64,000 bases of DNA from Marinobacter adhaerens HP15. GTDB taxonomy: Bacteria; Pseudomonadota; Gammaproteobacteria; Pseudomonadales; Oleiphilaceae. The notes under the pieces are model-generated. The model ran no database searches and was not told the DNA's origin. It was given only the letters and a program-made list of their open reading frames with translations. The stretch lies in contig NC_017506.1 of the NCBI RefSeq assembly GCF_000166295.1, forward strand, positions 682,001 through 746,000. Reading direction: 5' to 3'. The position numbers were made by a program, and so were the translations under genes. Every line of letters begins with the position of its first letter. Positions within the stretch are counted from its first letter, which is position 1. This document shows positions 16,404 to 23,444 of the stretch, in pieces.

Positions 16404-17406
16404 AGGTCACCCCTTGCTGGCTGGACATGCGCTGTTCATGGATTCTTCGGAGCTCGGCGGCTCGGTCGAGGTCTGGCTCGGCACCAGGCTTGCGCATTTC
16501 GGTCTTGCGCTGCAGTGCCAGCCTGGACCACTTTTCGCGGAGCTTGTCAGGGCTCTGGATGTTCGCCGCCCAGAATTCATGCTGGCGGGCCCAGTCGTAC
16601 AAAATCCGGATGTGCCGATGCTCCCGGCCGTCCTGCTCGCGCATCAGCCGGATTGTGTTGGCCCATCGGGAGAAGTTCGGGGCTCTAGGTTTGTCAGGAC
16701 CGAGCTGTTCAGCGAGCCGATCCCACATCCACACGGCCAGGTCGAGATCGTCTTGAGTCCCCCAGAAGCGACCGTTCTCAATGGCGGCGTCTGGCCTTGA
16801 GGGCTCAGGGTTGGGCTCTGGCTCAGTTTCGCTAGAAGTGTCCAAAGGGGTGTCCGGCCGATCAGGCCCGGACGATCTTTCTGCCGTAATCTCTGCTGTA
16901 GTCTCTGTAGTAATCTCTGTAATAGATTGGCGCTTTCCGCCATCACTGTCTGGCGGATTCGTGCACTCTTGAATGGCGGTTTCCGCCATACTTGTTGCAC
17001 CGTTTGTACATTCTTGATTGGCGCTTTCCGCCAAACTGTTGTTTTTGTTGGCTGTACACTCTTGATTGGCGCTTTCCGCCAAACTGGATGACAGCGCTTC
17101 CAGGGCAGCCTCGACAGCCTCAATGTCTACTCGAAAATACAGTCGGGCGGGAACTCCCTTTCGATCCTCCTGAAGGAAGCCGGCTTTAGTCAGGCGGCGG
17201 CGGGCAGTTTCCTGCTCACGCCTTGTCATGCCAGTCTCGTCCTGCCATTCCGCCTGTGACTTGTAAAACCATCCATCTGGGTTCCTGGTCCTTGTTCGCC
17301 AGTAGAGCGACTGGGACAGCATCATTGCTCCGCACATACCAAGGCCTAGATCCACGAAGGCGCGATTAAATGCGATGGGGCGCGCCATCAGGTCGATAAT
17401 ACTCAT
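16393..17406 (-). CDS. O-like replication initiator with origin inside its gene
   Basis: A 337-residue protein. Residues 1-100 form a winged-helix DNA-binding region (WYFKS-like WFYKSQAEWQDETGMTRREQ, then ARRRLTKAGFLQEDRKG). Residues about 105-225 are a low-complexity linker encoded by iterons (three copies of the peptide AExAxQEC at 110-117, 126-133 and 141-148). Residues about 235-325 form a C-terminal helical domain (WMWDRLAEQLGPDK, FSRWANTIRLMREQDG) that would contact the P-like protein. Lambda O has the same layout, including its origin in the middle of the gene. Confidence 0.85.
   Translation of the reverse strand: MSIIDLMARPIAFNRAFVDLGLGMCGAMMLSQSLYWRTRTRNPDGWFYKSQAEWQDETGMTRREQETARRRLTKAGFLQEDRKGVPARLYFRVDIEAVEAALEALSSSLAESANQECTANKNNSLAESANQECTNGATSMAETAIQECTNPPDSDGGKRQSITEITTETTAEITAERSSGPDRPDTPLDTSSETEPEPNPEPSRPDAAIENGRFWGTQDDLDLAVWMWDRLAEQLGPDKPRAPNFSRWANTIRLMREQDGREHRHIRILYDWARQHEFWAANIQSPDKLREKWSRLALQRKTEMRKPGAEPDLDRAAELRRIHEQRMSSQQGVTYEH
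16880..17085. other. Candidate phage replication origin with four iterons
   Basis: Four copies of an 18-base unit (GATTGGCGCTTTCCGCCA) lie at 16925-16942, 16971-16988 (two changes), 17016-17033 and 17064-17081, spaced 46, 45 and 48 bases. Each has the inverted arms TGGCG/CGCCA. Copies 3 and 4 also share the upstream TGTACA and CTTGATT stretch. Three short direct repeats of the GTAATCTCTG type (16887-16920) form the flank, less GC-rich than the rest. Copy 1 is in a different reading frame, so the DNA word and not the protein word is conserved. The initiator gene itself contains these sites. Confidence 0.85.
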
Positions 17407-18149
17407 GCAGCCTTTTCCTCGTTATCGAAAAGCATGTGTGTGTAGTTGCCATCCCAGTCCTTGCGCATTTCGAGCTGACCCTGTTCATATTGGGAATAGA
17501 GCCACTTCGCACCCTTCTGGGTCAGGATTACCTTCTCGCAGGGCCGATCCTCCTTGTTTAGGTACCGGCGCTCGGTGAATAGCTTGTCTCGGTAGGCGGC
17601 GGCGCTTCGGTAGCCGTGCTGGGTCTTGAGAAGGCGCTTGCGCTCGACCAGAACGGCCTGAACGCGGTTCAGATTGACGCCATTGAGCATCCGGCAGAAC
17701 TCCACCGGGGTGAGGCCTGCTTTAAGATTCTCGGCCAGGTCGTTGCACACGGCGTTGAGACGGTCAGTTTCCTGCCGGTAGTGGTTCACCTGGGAGTTCA
17801 GGTCCTCAATAACGACTTTCGCTTGAGGGCTGAGGTTTTCCAGCCAGCCCGGGGCGGCTTTCCTTTGTTCCAGCTCGTGCAGGCGCTTAATGACCCTGTG
17901 GCGCAGCGGAATGCTATAGCCTGTCACCAAAGTCTCGGTGAGTTCGCGGTCAAGGCGATACTCCGCCTGCTTGCGATTCATTGAATCGAAATAGGTATGA
18001 GCAAAACTGCTCACATCTCTTTCAAGCGCCTTGAGCATCACTTCAATATCGCGCTTCACATCTGGGTGGCGCTTCCCGGTGAGCTCCGCAATCTCGCGAC
18101 TGCTCATCGTGAGTTGCTGTGTGTTGCCCGCAGTAATCAGTTGGTTCAT
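17403..18149 (-). CDS. Rha-type phage regulatory protein with KilA-C-like C-terminus
   Basis: A 248-residue protein started at ATG 18149 (MNQLITAG). Residues about 15-90 match the Rha domain (MSSREIAELTGKRHPDVKRDI, YFDSMNRKQAEYRLDRE), found in prophage antirepressor-type regulators. Residues about 120-240 fit an antirepressor C-terminal (KilA-C/ANT-like) domain with LNGVNLNRVQAVLVER and ILTQKGAKWLYSQY. Such proteins modify lytic control; the exact target is unknown. It overlaps the O-like gene by 4 bases. Confidence 0.82.
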   Translation of the reverse strand: MNQLITAGNTQQLTMSSREIAELTGKRHPDVKRDIEVMLKALERDVSSFAHTYFDSMNRKQAEYRLDRELTETLVTGYSIPLRHRVIKRLHELEQRKAAPGWLENLSPQAKVVIEDLNSQVNHYRQETDRLNAVCNDLAENLKAGLTPVEFCRMLNGVNLNRVQAVLVERKRLLKTQHGYRSAAAYRDKLFTERRYLNKEDRPCEKVILTQKGAKWLYSQYEQGQLEMRKDWDGNYTHMLFDNEEKAA

Positions 18150-18214
18150 ACTGTCCTCCTCGGATGTTAGCCCGGCGAGGTGTTTGCGCACCGTTTGAGC
18201 CGGGCTTTCTTATT

Positions 18215-18625
18215 TCAGGCCTCTGGCCCTTTCCCCGTGACCACCACACGAACCTCTCCGTCCGGCTTCATGATCTCGTCGCGCTTCAGAAACGGATGTG
18301 TCCGGAAGTGGCAGTCATCGATCTTCAGTGCATCCGCCAGCCCATCACGGCCTGACTTGAACGCGGCAATAATGTTGTCGTCGTCCCGGGCCCGCCGGTT
18401 AGGCGGGTGGAAGTCCAGGAACACATGAATTTCGCCGCCAGCTTCGACCAGCTCCCTCAGCGGAGTCAGATCCCACTTGCCGGCCTGGATGGTCTCCAGC
18501 GAAATCATCTTGCAGGTGTACCGATAGACTTCTGCAGCCCTGGCCTTCTTTGCCCAATGCCCTCGTGAGTTCGGGCTTAGGGCCTTGTGCGGCCAGGGAA
18601 GTTTGATTTCGAGTTTCTCTGGCAT
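18215..18625 (-). CDS. RusA-like Holliday junction resolvase
   Basis: A 136-residue protein with the RusA signature: an N-terminal LPWPHKALSPNSRGHW segment and the metal-binding RARDDDNIIAAFKSGRDGLADAL region (residues about 78-100, shown in part), whose clustered Asp residues hold magnesium. RusA-type enzymes cut four-way junctions during recombination or clear branched DNA before packaging. The gene lies early in the lytic operon and overlaps a small upstream gene by about 49 bases. Confidence 0.88.
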   Translation of the reverse strand: MPEKLEIKLPWPHKALSPNSRGHWAKKARAAEVYRYTCKMISLETIQAGKWDLTPLRELVEAGGEIHVFLDFHPPNRRARDDDNIIAAFKSGRDGLADALKIDDCHFRTHPFLKRDEIMKPDGEVRVVVTGKGPEA

Positions 18626-18777
18626 TGCCTGCTCCGACTGCGTAATTCAAAAACTGTCTTAACGTGACATGTCACGTTTTCTCGTAGTGACTCCGGACAC
18701 TCCGCCAGCCTGGCCTTTCTCTCTTCCCGATCGGCGCCGGCGGCAACGTAGGCGTTCCATTCACCAAGTGATTGCAT
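18577..18777 (-). CDS. Small phage protein of unknown function
   Basis: A 66-residue frame starting at ATG 18777 (MQSLGEWN) with GAGGTGG upstream. It has the pattern AGADREERKARLAECPESL and VTCHVKTVFELRSRS, which reads as a real short helical protein rather than random sequence. It overlaps the RusA-like start by 49 bases in another frame. It begins 22 bases after the tRNA 3' end. No family is recognised. Confidence 0.5.
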   Translation of the reverse strand: MQSLGEWNAYVAAGADREERKARLAECPESLRENVTCHVKTVFELRSRSRQCQRNSKSNFPGRTRP

Positions 18778-18798
18778 GGTCCACCTCAAAGCGTTGTC

Positions 18799-18874
18799 TG
18801 GTAGCAGGCGAGGGAGTCGAACCCTCCGATATCCGGGTTATGAGCCCAGCGAGACACCGTTTCTCCATGCCTGC
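18799..18874 (-). tRNA. Phage tRNA with CAT anticodon (tRNA-Met or lysidine-type tRNA-Ile)
   Basis: On the minus strand a 76-base cloverleaf can be drawn: D stem GAGA/TCTC with loop AACGGTG, anticodon stem CTGGG/CCCGG with loop CTCATAA (anticodon CAT), T stem GAGGG/CCCTC with loop TTCGACT, and an encoded CCA end. The acceptor pairs only 6 bases (GCAGGC/GCCTGC), with A7 and T72 unpaired, so the acceptor register is odd. It lies between the structured region and the small gene at 18577 in the lytic operon. Identity could be Met or, if modified by TilS, Ile. Confidence 0.75.
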
Positions 18875-18875
18875 A

Positions 18876-19617
18876 TAGCTGGCGGGTTATCCGGTACCAC
18901 CGCCGTATGCCTTTTGAAGGGAGGCTACCCAGACCCCCTACCGGTGGGAGCCACAAGTTCGCAATGTCATTGCGGTTGATGCGTCGGCCGGGAACCTCCC
19001 AACCCCTTACACATCTGTGGAATGCCCTCGCTTGGCGGACCCGCTTTCAACGGCAAGGACACTCCCAGATGCGTCCCGGTTACCCTCGTCCGGGGACACG
19101 TCAACCACCTACCAACGGTGATACTTTTGTGCCGGGTGCCCTGGGCACCATCCCCAGGGTGGAGCCGTGGCGCCGGTGGCTCGACGCACGACGTTCTATG
19201 GCCCTACATTCCTGCCGCAGCTCACACGGGCAGTTCAGATTCCGCCGAAGCGGGCGGGCTCTCTCGGGCGGTATCCGTATCCGAGGAGGGCTCTACCTGA
19301 CTCGCAGGCCTGGGGAGACCTACCAAGTCACCTTGGTCATGGGAGCAGAGCCCTCCCGGATACGGCCTGTCTTTCCAGGCTGTCAGCGCGATCAACTGGG
19401 GCGGTGGTGGGTTACCTTTGCCTCGCGCTGCTGGCGTTCTATCGCCGGGACCCTGTCCCCGGCTGCAATGTCGGCACCTCGGCTTACGCCTGGCCAGCTT
19501 GTTTTACCGTCTGCTTCTGATAGCGCTGCAGCTCGCGCTTGCTTCAAACCCTGTACAGATATCCACCCGTAGTCAGACGGGTATTCCGCCAGCTCCGGAG
19601 TGGTTTAATGGAAACCA
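18876..19617 (-). ncRNA. Candidate large structured phage RNA (about 740 bases)
   Basis: No gene with protein-like content occurs here, although neighbouring genes are packed tightly. Read on the minus strand, many helices end in classic RNA tetraloops: CCGC-TTCG-GCGG (19238 region), CCAAG-GTGA-CTTGG (about 19324-19337) and GGC-GTAA-GCC (about 19482-19491). A 19-pair stem (about 19278-19297 with 19347-19366) encloses the GTGA hairpin and a GCCTG-loop-CAGGT hairpin as a three-way junction. Further stems are CAGCGCGA/TCGCGCTG, CCCTGGG/CCCAGGG and ACCCGT/ACGGGT. Tetraloops make sense only on this strand. A tRNA follows at once. GOLLD and ROOL phage RNAs have this size and tRNA neighbourhood; family membership is unproven. 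Confidence 0.7.
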
Positions 19618-19866
19618 TCAGGCGGCCTCTCCAGATCGTTCCGCCGGCAACCCGTCAGTAGGATTCGGGTAGATGTCCGGGCGGAGCTCGTGAGGAGTGA
19701 CCTGCCAGTCGATGGCTTGGGCAACAGGAATGACGTATTCAGCAGGAATTGATTGATCTCGGTTTAACCAATTCCATATGTAGGGCTGAGACAGCCCTAC
19801 TAGCTTTCCAAGCGACGTTTGGTTGCCAGCTATTTCAATTGCCTTTTTGAGGGCTTCGGTACTCAT
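19618..19866 (-). CDS. Cro-like helix-turn-helix regulator
   Basis: An 82-residue protein started at ATG 19866 with GGAGA upstream; the longer frame to 19902 overlaps the promoter and is rejected. Residues about 7-40 form a YdaS/Cro-type HTH (LKKAIEIAGNQTSLGKLVGLSQPYIWNWL, split as IAGNQTSLGKLVGLS and PYIWNWLNRDQ). It is the first gene from the leftward lytic promoter and diverges from cI, so it should repress the maintenance promoter. Confidence 0.9.
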   Translation of the reverse strand: MSTEALKKAIEIAGNQTSLGKLVGLSQPYIWNWLNRDQSIPAEYVIPVAQAIDWQVTPHELRPDIYPNPTDGLPAERSGEAA

Positions 19867-19892
19867 CGACGTCTCCGCTGCGTTCGCATGCA

Positions 19893-19957
19893 ATAACAAC
19901 ACTAGTTGTTTTATATGTCAACATCTGTTGTTGGAGCACCCTAAAACAATTGTTTTA
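19893..19957. promoter_or_regulatory. Right operator region with lytic promoter (PR-like)
   Basis: On the minus strand TTGACA (19916-19921) and TGTTAT (19893-19898) are 17 bases apart and drive the Cro-like gene. Operators with consensus AACAAC-N4-GTTGTT lie at 19895-19910 (exact) and 19917-19932 (GTCAACATCTGTTGTT). A degenerate third site, TAAAACAATTGTTTTA, lies at 19942-19957 near the cI start. Centre spacing is 22 and 25 bases. The same design recurs at 22768-22814. Confidence 0.88.
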
Positions 19958-19982
19958 TGATGTTTTTTTTAAGGGGAGTTCA

Positions 19983-20966
19983 ATGGCGTTAGGGCAAAGA
20001 CTCAAACAGGCAAGAAAACTCGCTGGTTATACTCAAGAGCAGCTTGGTGAGCGCGTCGGACTGACTCAGGCGGCAATTGGAGCTCTCGAAAAAAGGGATA
20101 GCCAGCGCTCAAACAAGGCTGCAGAAATGGCTGAAGCTCTTGGGGTCAGTTTGTTGTGGCTGGTTTCCGGTAGCGGGCCAATGCTTGAGGAGGAGGCGAG
20201 GAAGGCTCGTAAAGAGCTTGATCAGTCTGATGCCCGGTATCAATGGGAAACGATATTTTTTGATTGCGTTCGAGAAAGCTTGGAAGCTGGCGACAATATT
20301 GAGAATCTGCTCGGCATCACTGAAGACGAATTCGAAGAAATAACTGGTGGCGGCTTATATGCGCCAGATTGGTTGCTTTCAAAAATTGAAATTGAGGGCT
20401 TTCCCAGATCGGGGACGAAACGCGATGTTTGTGTGTCACCGCAGACTAATAAAAATTTACAGCGGGCTTCTAAAAATGCCGACGAACTGGAGTTCTTCGG
20501 GCACATGGATGCTTGGGACAGCAACACGCCATTGGATGAGGATGAAGTTGAATTGCCTCTGTTCAGGGAAGTAGAGCTGGCAGCCGGCGCGGGCCAGACT
20601 CAGGTAATCGAGAACCACGGCGCCAAACTCCGCTTTGCAAAATCCACGTTATCCAGGGCAGGGGTGGTCGAAGAGAACGCAGCCTGTGCCTTCGTCCGCG
20701 GCAACAGCATGGAACCGGTTATGCCGGACGGCACCTGTGTTGGCGTGAACACCGGTGACACTACCATCCGGGATGGCGAAATCTATGCGATCGACCACGA
20801 TGGCATGCTCCGAGTGAAGTATCTGCACCGTCGACCAGGTGGCGGAATCAAGATTGTGAGCCAGAATGCATCAGAGCATGCGACTGAAGAGTATTCCGCT
20901 CAGGATGTGATCGACAACAATATCCGGATCATCGGGCGTGTTTTTTGGTGGTCAGTGTTGCGCTAG
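19983..20966 (+). CDS. cI-type prophage repressor with S24 autocleavage domain
   Basis: A 327-residue protein started at ATG 19983, preceded by AAGGGGAG. Residues about 5-60 are an XRE HTH (LGQRLKQARKLAGYTQEQL, GLTQAAIGALEKRDS). Residues about 195-320 are a LexA/S24 peptidase with Ser242 (RGNSMEPVMP) and Lys279 (MLRVKYLH) as the catalytic pair; an Ala-Gly bond near 201-204 is the likely cleavage point. RecA-stimulated cleavage would induce the prophage. The long middle region (65-190) is less GC-rich and unusual in length compared with lambda cI (237 residues). Confidence 0.95.
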   Translation: MALGQRLKQARKLAGYTQEQLGERVGLTQAAIGALEKRDSQRSNKAAEMAEALGVSLLWLVSGSGPMLEEEARKARKELDQSDARYQWETIFFDCVRESLEAGDNIENLLGITEDEFEEITGGGLYAPDWLLSKIEIEGFPRSGTKRDVCVSPQTNKNLQRASKNADELEFFGHMDAWDSNTPLDEDEVELPLFREVELAAGAGQTQVIENHGAKLRFAKSTLSRAGVVEENAACAFVRGNSMEPVMPDGTCVGVNTGDTTIRDGEIYAIDHDGMLRVKYLHRRPGGGIKIVSQNASEHATEEYSAQDVIDNNIRIIGRVFWWSVLR

Positions 20967-21001
20967 TTTTCCGATAAATCCAACGAAGTAAGGCTCTTGA
21001 A

Positions 21002-21913
21002 ATGGACTTCAGCATTCCCCAGCAGGTTCACTACACAAACAAAAACAGGGCCTCTATTCAGGAAATAGCGGATGGGCTCGTAGCATTAGATAGCCTGATC
21101 AGGCAAACTCCAAGCGTGCTTGAAGCGCTGTTTCCGGACTACAAGATAGAGTCTGTCGAGATATATCTCGATGAGTTCAGATCCGGAAGTATTTGGGAAG
21201 ACCTCGTTGTAAAGTTCATCTTTGGCAACCAGAAAAACTTCGACAGCGCCATTGGTGCGGCAAGAGAAAAGCTTGGTATGGAGGAGGTCATGAGTGACCC
21301 TCAAGTGCTATCCGCAATTATTTTGGTTATGGTCCTGAGCGGTGGCCTCTACTGGTTGGGGAAACGGTCAAAGAATAAGCCCGAGAAAAGAGCTGCGATT
21401 GAAGCAAATAACAACACCGTTATCCAAATTGGTAGCGGCATGGTCGGCTTGGATGCAGACGAATTTCGGGCACTCATTGATAACGCGGTGCAGGACAAGA
21501 ATCAACTTGCCAAAGACGCAGCCCGGATCGTGAAGCCTGCAAAGCGAGATCCAAATGGATATATCGAGTTTGGGGATAATCCCGGCCTAAAAATTACCAG
21601 TGAGTCCGTCAAAGCAATGCCGGATTATGTCCAGGATGATGAGCCAGAGGAGATAGTCGAAGATTACGACGGGCTGTTGCTGGAGCTCAGGGCCATTGAT
21701 CTCGATCACACTAAAAGCGGATGGCGCGTGCGCGCTCCTGACCTCAGCGATCGAAGAATAAAGCTTCAGCTGGATCCATCCGTTATGCCTGACGACCTTT
21801 TCAACAAACGCCAAATACGTGGCAAAGTCACGGTCGTTTTCCGTTCAGATAATGCCGGTCAAAAAATACCGCGATTGATTTTTCTGCGCGAAGTTATTGA
21901 AGACGATGTATAG
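21002..21913 (+). CDS. Single-span membrane protein of unknown function next to cI
   Basis: A 303-residue protein, 35 bases after cI and probably co-expressed with it in the lysogen. Residues about 1-95 are soluble and acidic; one membrane segment lies at about 103-119 (SAIILVMVLSGGLYWLG); residues about 125-303 form a cytoplasmic-type region with charged linkers and a beta-rich end (YDGLLLELRAIDLDH, GWRVRAPDLSDRRIKLQL, RGKVTVVFRS). No known family is recognised. The position matches that of rex or other superinfection-exclusion genes in lambdoid phages, which is the inference offered. Confidence 0.75.
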   Translation: MDFSIPQQVHYTNKNRASIQEIADGLVALDSLIRQTPSVLEALFPDYKIESVEIYLDEFRSGSIWEDLVVKFIFGNQKNFDSAIGAAREKLGMEEVMSDPQVLSAIILVMVLSGGLYWLGKRSKNKPEKRAAIEANNNTVIQIGSGMVGLDADEFRALIDNAVQDKNQLAKDAARIVKPAKRDPNGYIEFGDNPGLKITSESVKAMPDYVQDDEPEEIVEDYDGLLLELRAIDLDHTKSGWRVRAPDLSDRRIKLQLDPSVMPDDLFNKRQIRGKVTVVFRSDNAGQKIPRLIFLREVIEDDV

Positions 21914-21936
21914 CCTGATAAATGAAGGGCTTTTTC

Positions 21937-22671
21937 TTACCCGCAATACTCCGCCAGCTGCTGTTTGTATCGATTGAACTCTCCCTGCGAGGGCTTCAGC
22001 CCGTAAACCTTCACTATCCTGACGAACCTGCTGACGTACTGACACTTCCCAGCTGGCGGAAGCCATTCCTCAGGCCCCTGAGCGCCTTTCTGGCGGTTTA
22101 GGGACAGCTCTACACTCCACAAATTGACCGGATCGTTGGCGAACCTTTCCCGCTTACCATCAGACCAGGTATTGGCTCCGTGGTCCCAAGCCCACTTCAG
22201 CGGTACGACATGATCAATATCGATCTCTGAAGCATTCTGAATGACCTTGCCCGTAAAGGGGCTGATCCAGCGGCCGGTAACCACCCTGCAGAGCCTTTCA
22301 TCCGCGAATCTGACCTTGGTGCTGGACTGAGCGATCAGGGCCTCGGCACGGCTGTTCTGGCAGTCTCCATCCGCATCATCCCACCCATGCCCAAACTTGC
22401 TTCTCTCATACCGTGAGTCGGCTTTCGCCAGGGGCCTGCTGGCGGACTCACTGTTGTCTCGATATCCGCTCATGCCCTTTGGAAGTCGACCGCCGGACGC
22501 CAGGCAAGCTTCAACCTTGTCGAAAGCTTGGTAGTTCTTTGTCCGGTCGAAGTAGGAACTGGCTGGCGGATGGCAGATGCCTGAACTCGTTTTCTTTACC
22601 AGATCTGCGGCTGCCGGGAATGGGCAGGCTAGAAGCAGGGTAGCGATAACTGCAGTTAAGTTTCTTTGCAC
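21937..22671 (-). CDS. Secreted HNH-type nuclease (DUF1524-like)
   Basis: A 244-residue protein started at GTG 22671, which has GGAGG five bases upstream; the longer frame to 22797 runs into the operator region and is rejected. Residues 1-22 form a signal peptide (QRNLTAVIATLLLACPFPAAA). The nuclease core is EIDIDHVVPLKWAWDHGA (about 155-172) and VNLWSVELSLNRQKG (about 186-200), with His and Asn of the HNH motif. Six Cys suggest disulfides outside the cytoplasm. It runs against its neighbours, so it has its own promoter and is a candidate lysogenic-conversion gene. Confidence 0.8.
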   Translation of the reverse strand: MQRNLTAVIATLLLACPFPAAADLVKKTSSGICHPPASSYFDRTKNYQAFDKVEACLASGGRLPKGMSGYRDNSESASRPLAKADSRYERSKFGHGWDDADGDCQNSRAEALIAQSSTKVRFADERLCRVVTGRWISPFTGKVIQNASEIDIDHVVPLKWAWDHGANTWSDGKRERFANDPVNLWSVELSLNRQKGAQGPEEWLPPAGKCQYVSRFVRIVKVYGLKPSQGEFNRYKQQLAEYCG

Positions 22672-22767
22672 GAATGCCTCCTTGTTTGTCGCGGCAAATA
22701 TATAGAACTTCCTGCCCATATTCACCCGCAAGATACGCCCCACAATGACCGAGAGGCCGGCAAAAAA

Positions 22768-22814
22768 AACAACATTGGTTGTTGACATGGAAAACAACAG
22801 GTGTTGTTATAGTG
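22768..22814 (+). promoter_or_regulatory. Left operator region with early promoter (PL-like)
   Basis: Two exact AACAAC-N4-GTTGTT operators (22768-22783 and 22793-22808) flank and cover a promoter with TTGACA (22782-22787) and TGTTAT (22805-22810), 17 bases apart. The spacer TGGAAAACAACAGGTGT resembles that of the PR-like promoter (TATAAAACAACTAGTGT). The cI-type repressor should bind both regions, as lambda CI binds OL and OR. Confidence 0.88.
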
Positions 22815-22843
22815 CCCATACCGTTGATCAGGGAGACAACAAA

Positions 22844-23233
22844 ATGGGCCGCAGACAAAAACCGCATTACCCACGAATGGAGGTGGAGCTGGCAGACACG
22901 ACGCTCCTCCCACCACGCCGGGCCGAAGTCGTTATGCTCGCGGCGAGGGGCATGAGCGCCAAAGAAATTGGGCGGTTGCTGGATATCTCACCAGACACCG
23001 TGACCTGGCATCTAGATGAAGCGAAAGACCAGTTTCACGCGCAGAGCCGAGTAGATCTCATTTCACAAGGCTGGATGCAGGGCCTCTTCCGGGCTAGGGC
23101 ATTTGCTTTCGTTCTCATGGCTTTCTCAGCACTACCCGCAATGCGAAGCAGGCCTACACCAATGACAGGCACCCGTCCGCCAGCGGTTCGCAACACCATT
23201 GGCCGGAATCAGATCCGCGAAAACCGAGCTTAA
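22844..23233 (+). CDS. LuxR-type HTH protein with C-terminal hydrophobic segment
   Basis: A 129-residue protein started at ATG 22844 with GGGAGA upstream. Residues about 22-75 fit a GerE/LuxR-type HTH (PPRRAEVVMLAARGMSAKEI, LDISPDTVTWHLDEAKDQF). Residues about 84-102 are hydrophobic (LFRARAFAFVLMAFSALPA) and may anchor it to the membrane. No signal-binding domain is present. It is the first gene behind the PL-like promoter, where lambda has its N antiterminator, but no Arg-rich RNA-binding motif is evident. Confidence 0.78.
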   Translation: MGRRQKPHYPRMEVELADTTLLPPRRAEVVMLAARGMSAKEIGRLLDISPDTVTWHLDEAKDQFHAQSRVDLISQGWMQGLFRARAFAFVLMAFSALPAMRSRPTPMTGTRPPAVRNTIGRNQIRENRA

Positions 23234-23246
23234 CCAGGAGATCACT

Positions 23247-23444
23247 ATGGCAACTCTGACGATTGAACTGCCGGAGAAAGTTACCCAAGGCCAAATGATG
23301 GAGGCACTGGCTTCGTTGGGCTGTGAGCTTCGGCTTTCCAGCGATGGCAGGAACTACAAGGCCGTGCCGAGAGAGCAGGGCAACGTGGTCCGTATGCCGA
23401 CTCGGATTCGCGAAGTCCGCCAGCCGGGGCCGGGTGTCGCATGA
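23247..23444 (+). CDS. Small phage protein of unknown function
   Basis: A 65-residue protein started at ATG 23247 behind a CAGGAG site. The first half is an amphipathic beta-alpha-beta pattern (ATLTIELPEKVTQGQMMEALASLG then CELRLSSDGRNYKAV), reminiscent of small cI-operon phage proteins. It ends in a basic, Pro-rich tail. The next frame starts on the overlapping ATGA. Confidence 0.7.
   Translation: MATLTIELPEKVTQGQMMEALASLGCELRLSSDGRNYKAVPREQGNVVRMPTRIREVRQPGPGVA

Noticed and set aside
3919..17081. CRISPR array from the repeated words
   Set aside because: The 18-base late repeats are kilobases apart, and the iterons lie inside a gene with related spacers of protein-coding content; no cas genes are present.
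18907..19572. 221-residue plus-strand frame over the structured region
   Set aside because: Arg/Pro-rich with no domain, weak start, against the direction of the operon; several other plus frames overlap it, as expected from GC-rich non-coding DNA.
18876..19617. Group II intron or RNase P in the structured region
   Set aside because: No domain V-type AGC/GTTC hairpin and no RNase P core words were seen.
22672..22797. Longer N-terminus of the secreted nuclease
   Set aside because: It would bury the signal peptide and run into the PL-like operators, while GTG 22671 has an excellent ribosome site.
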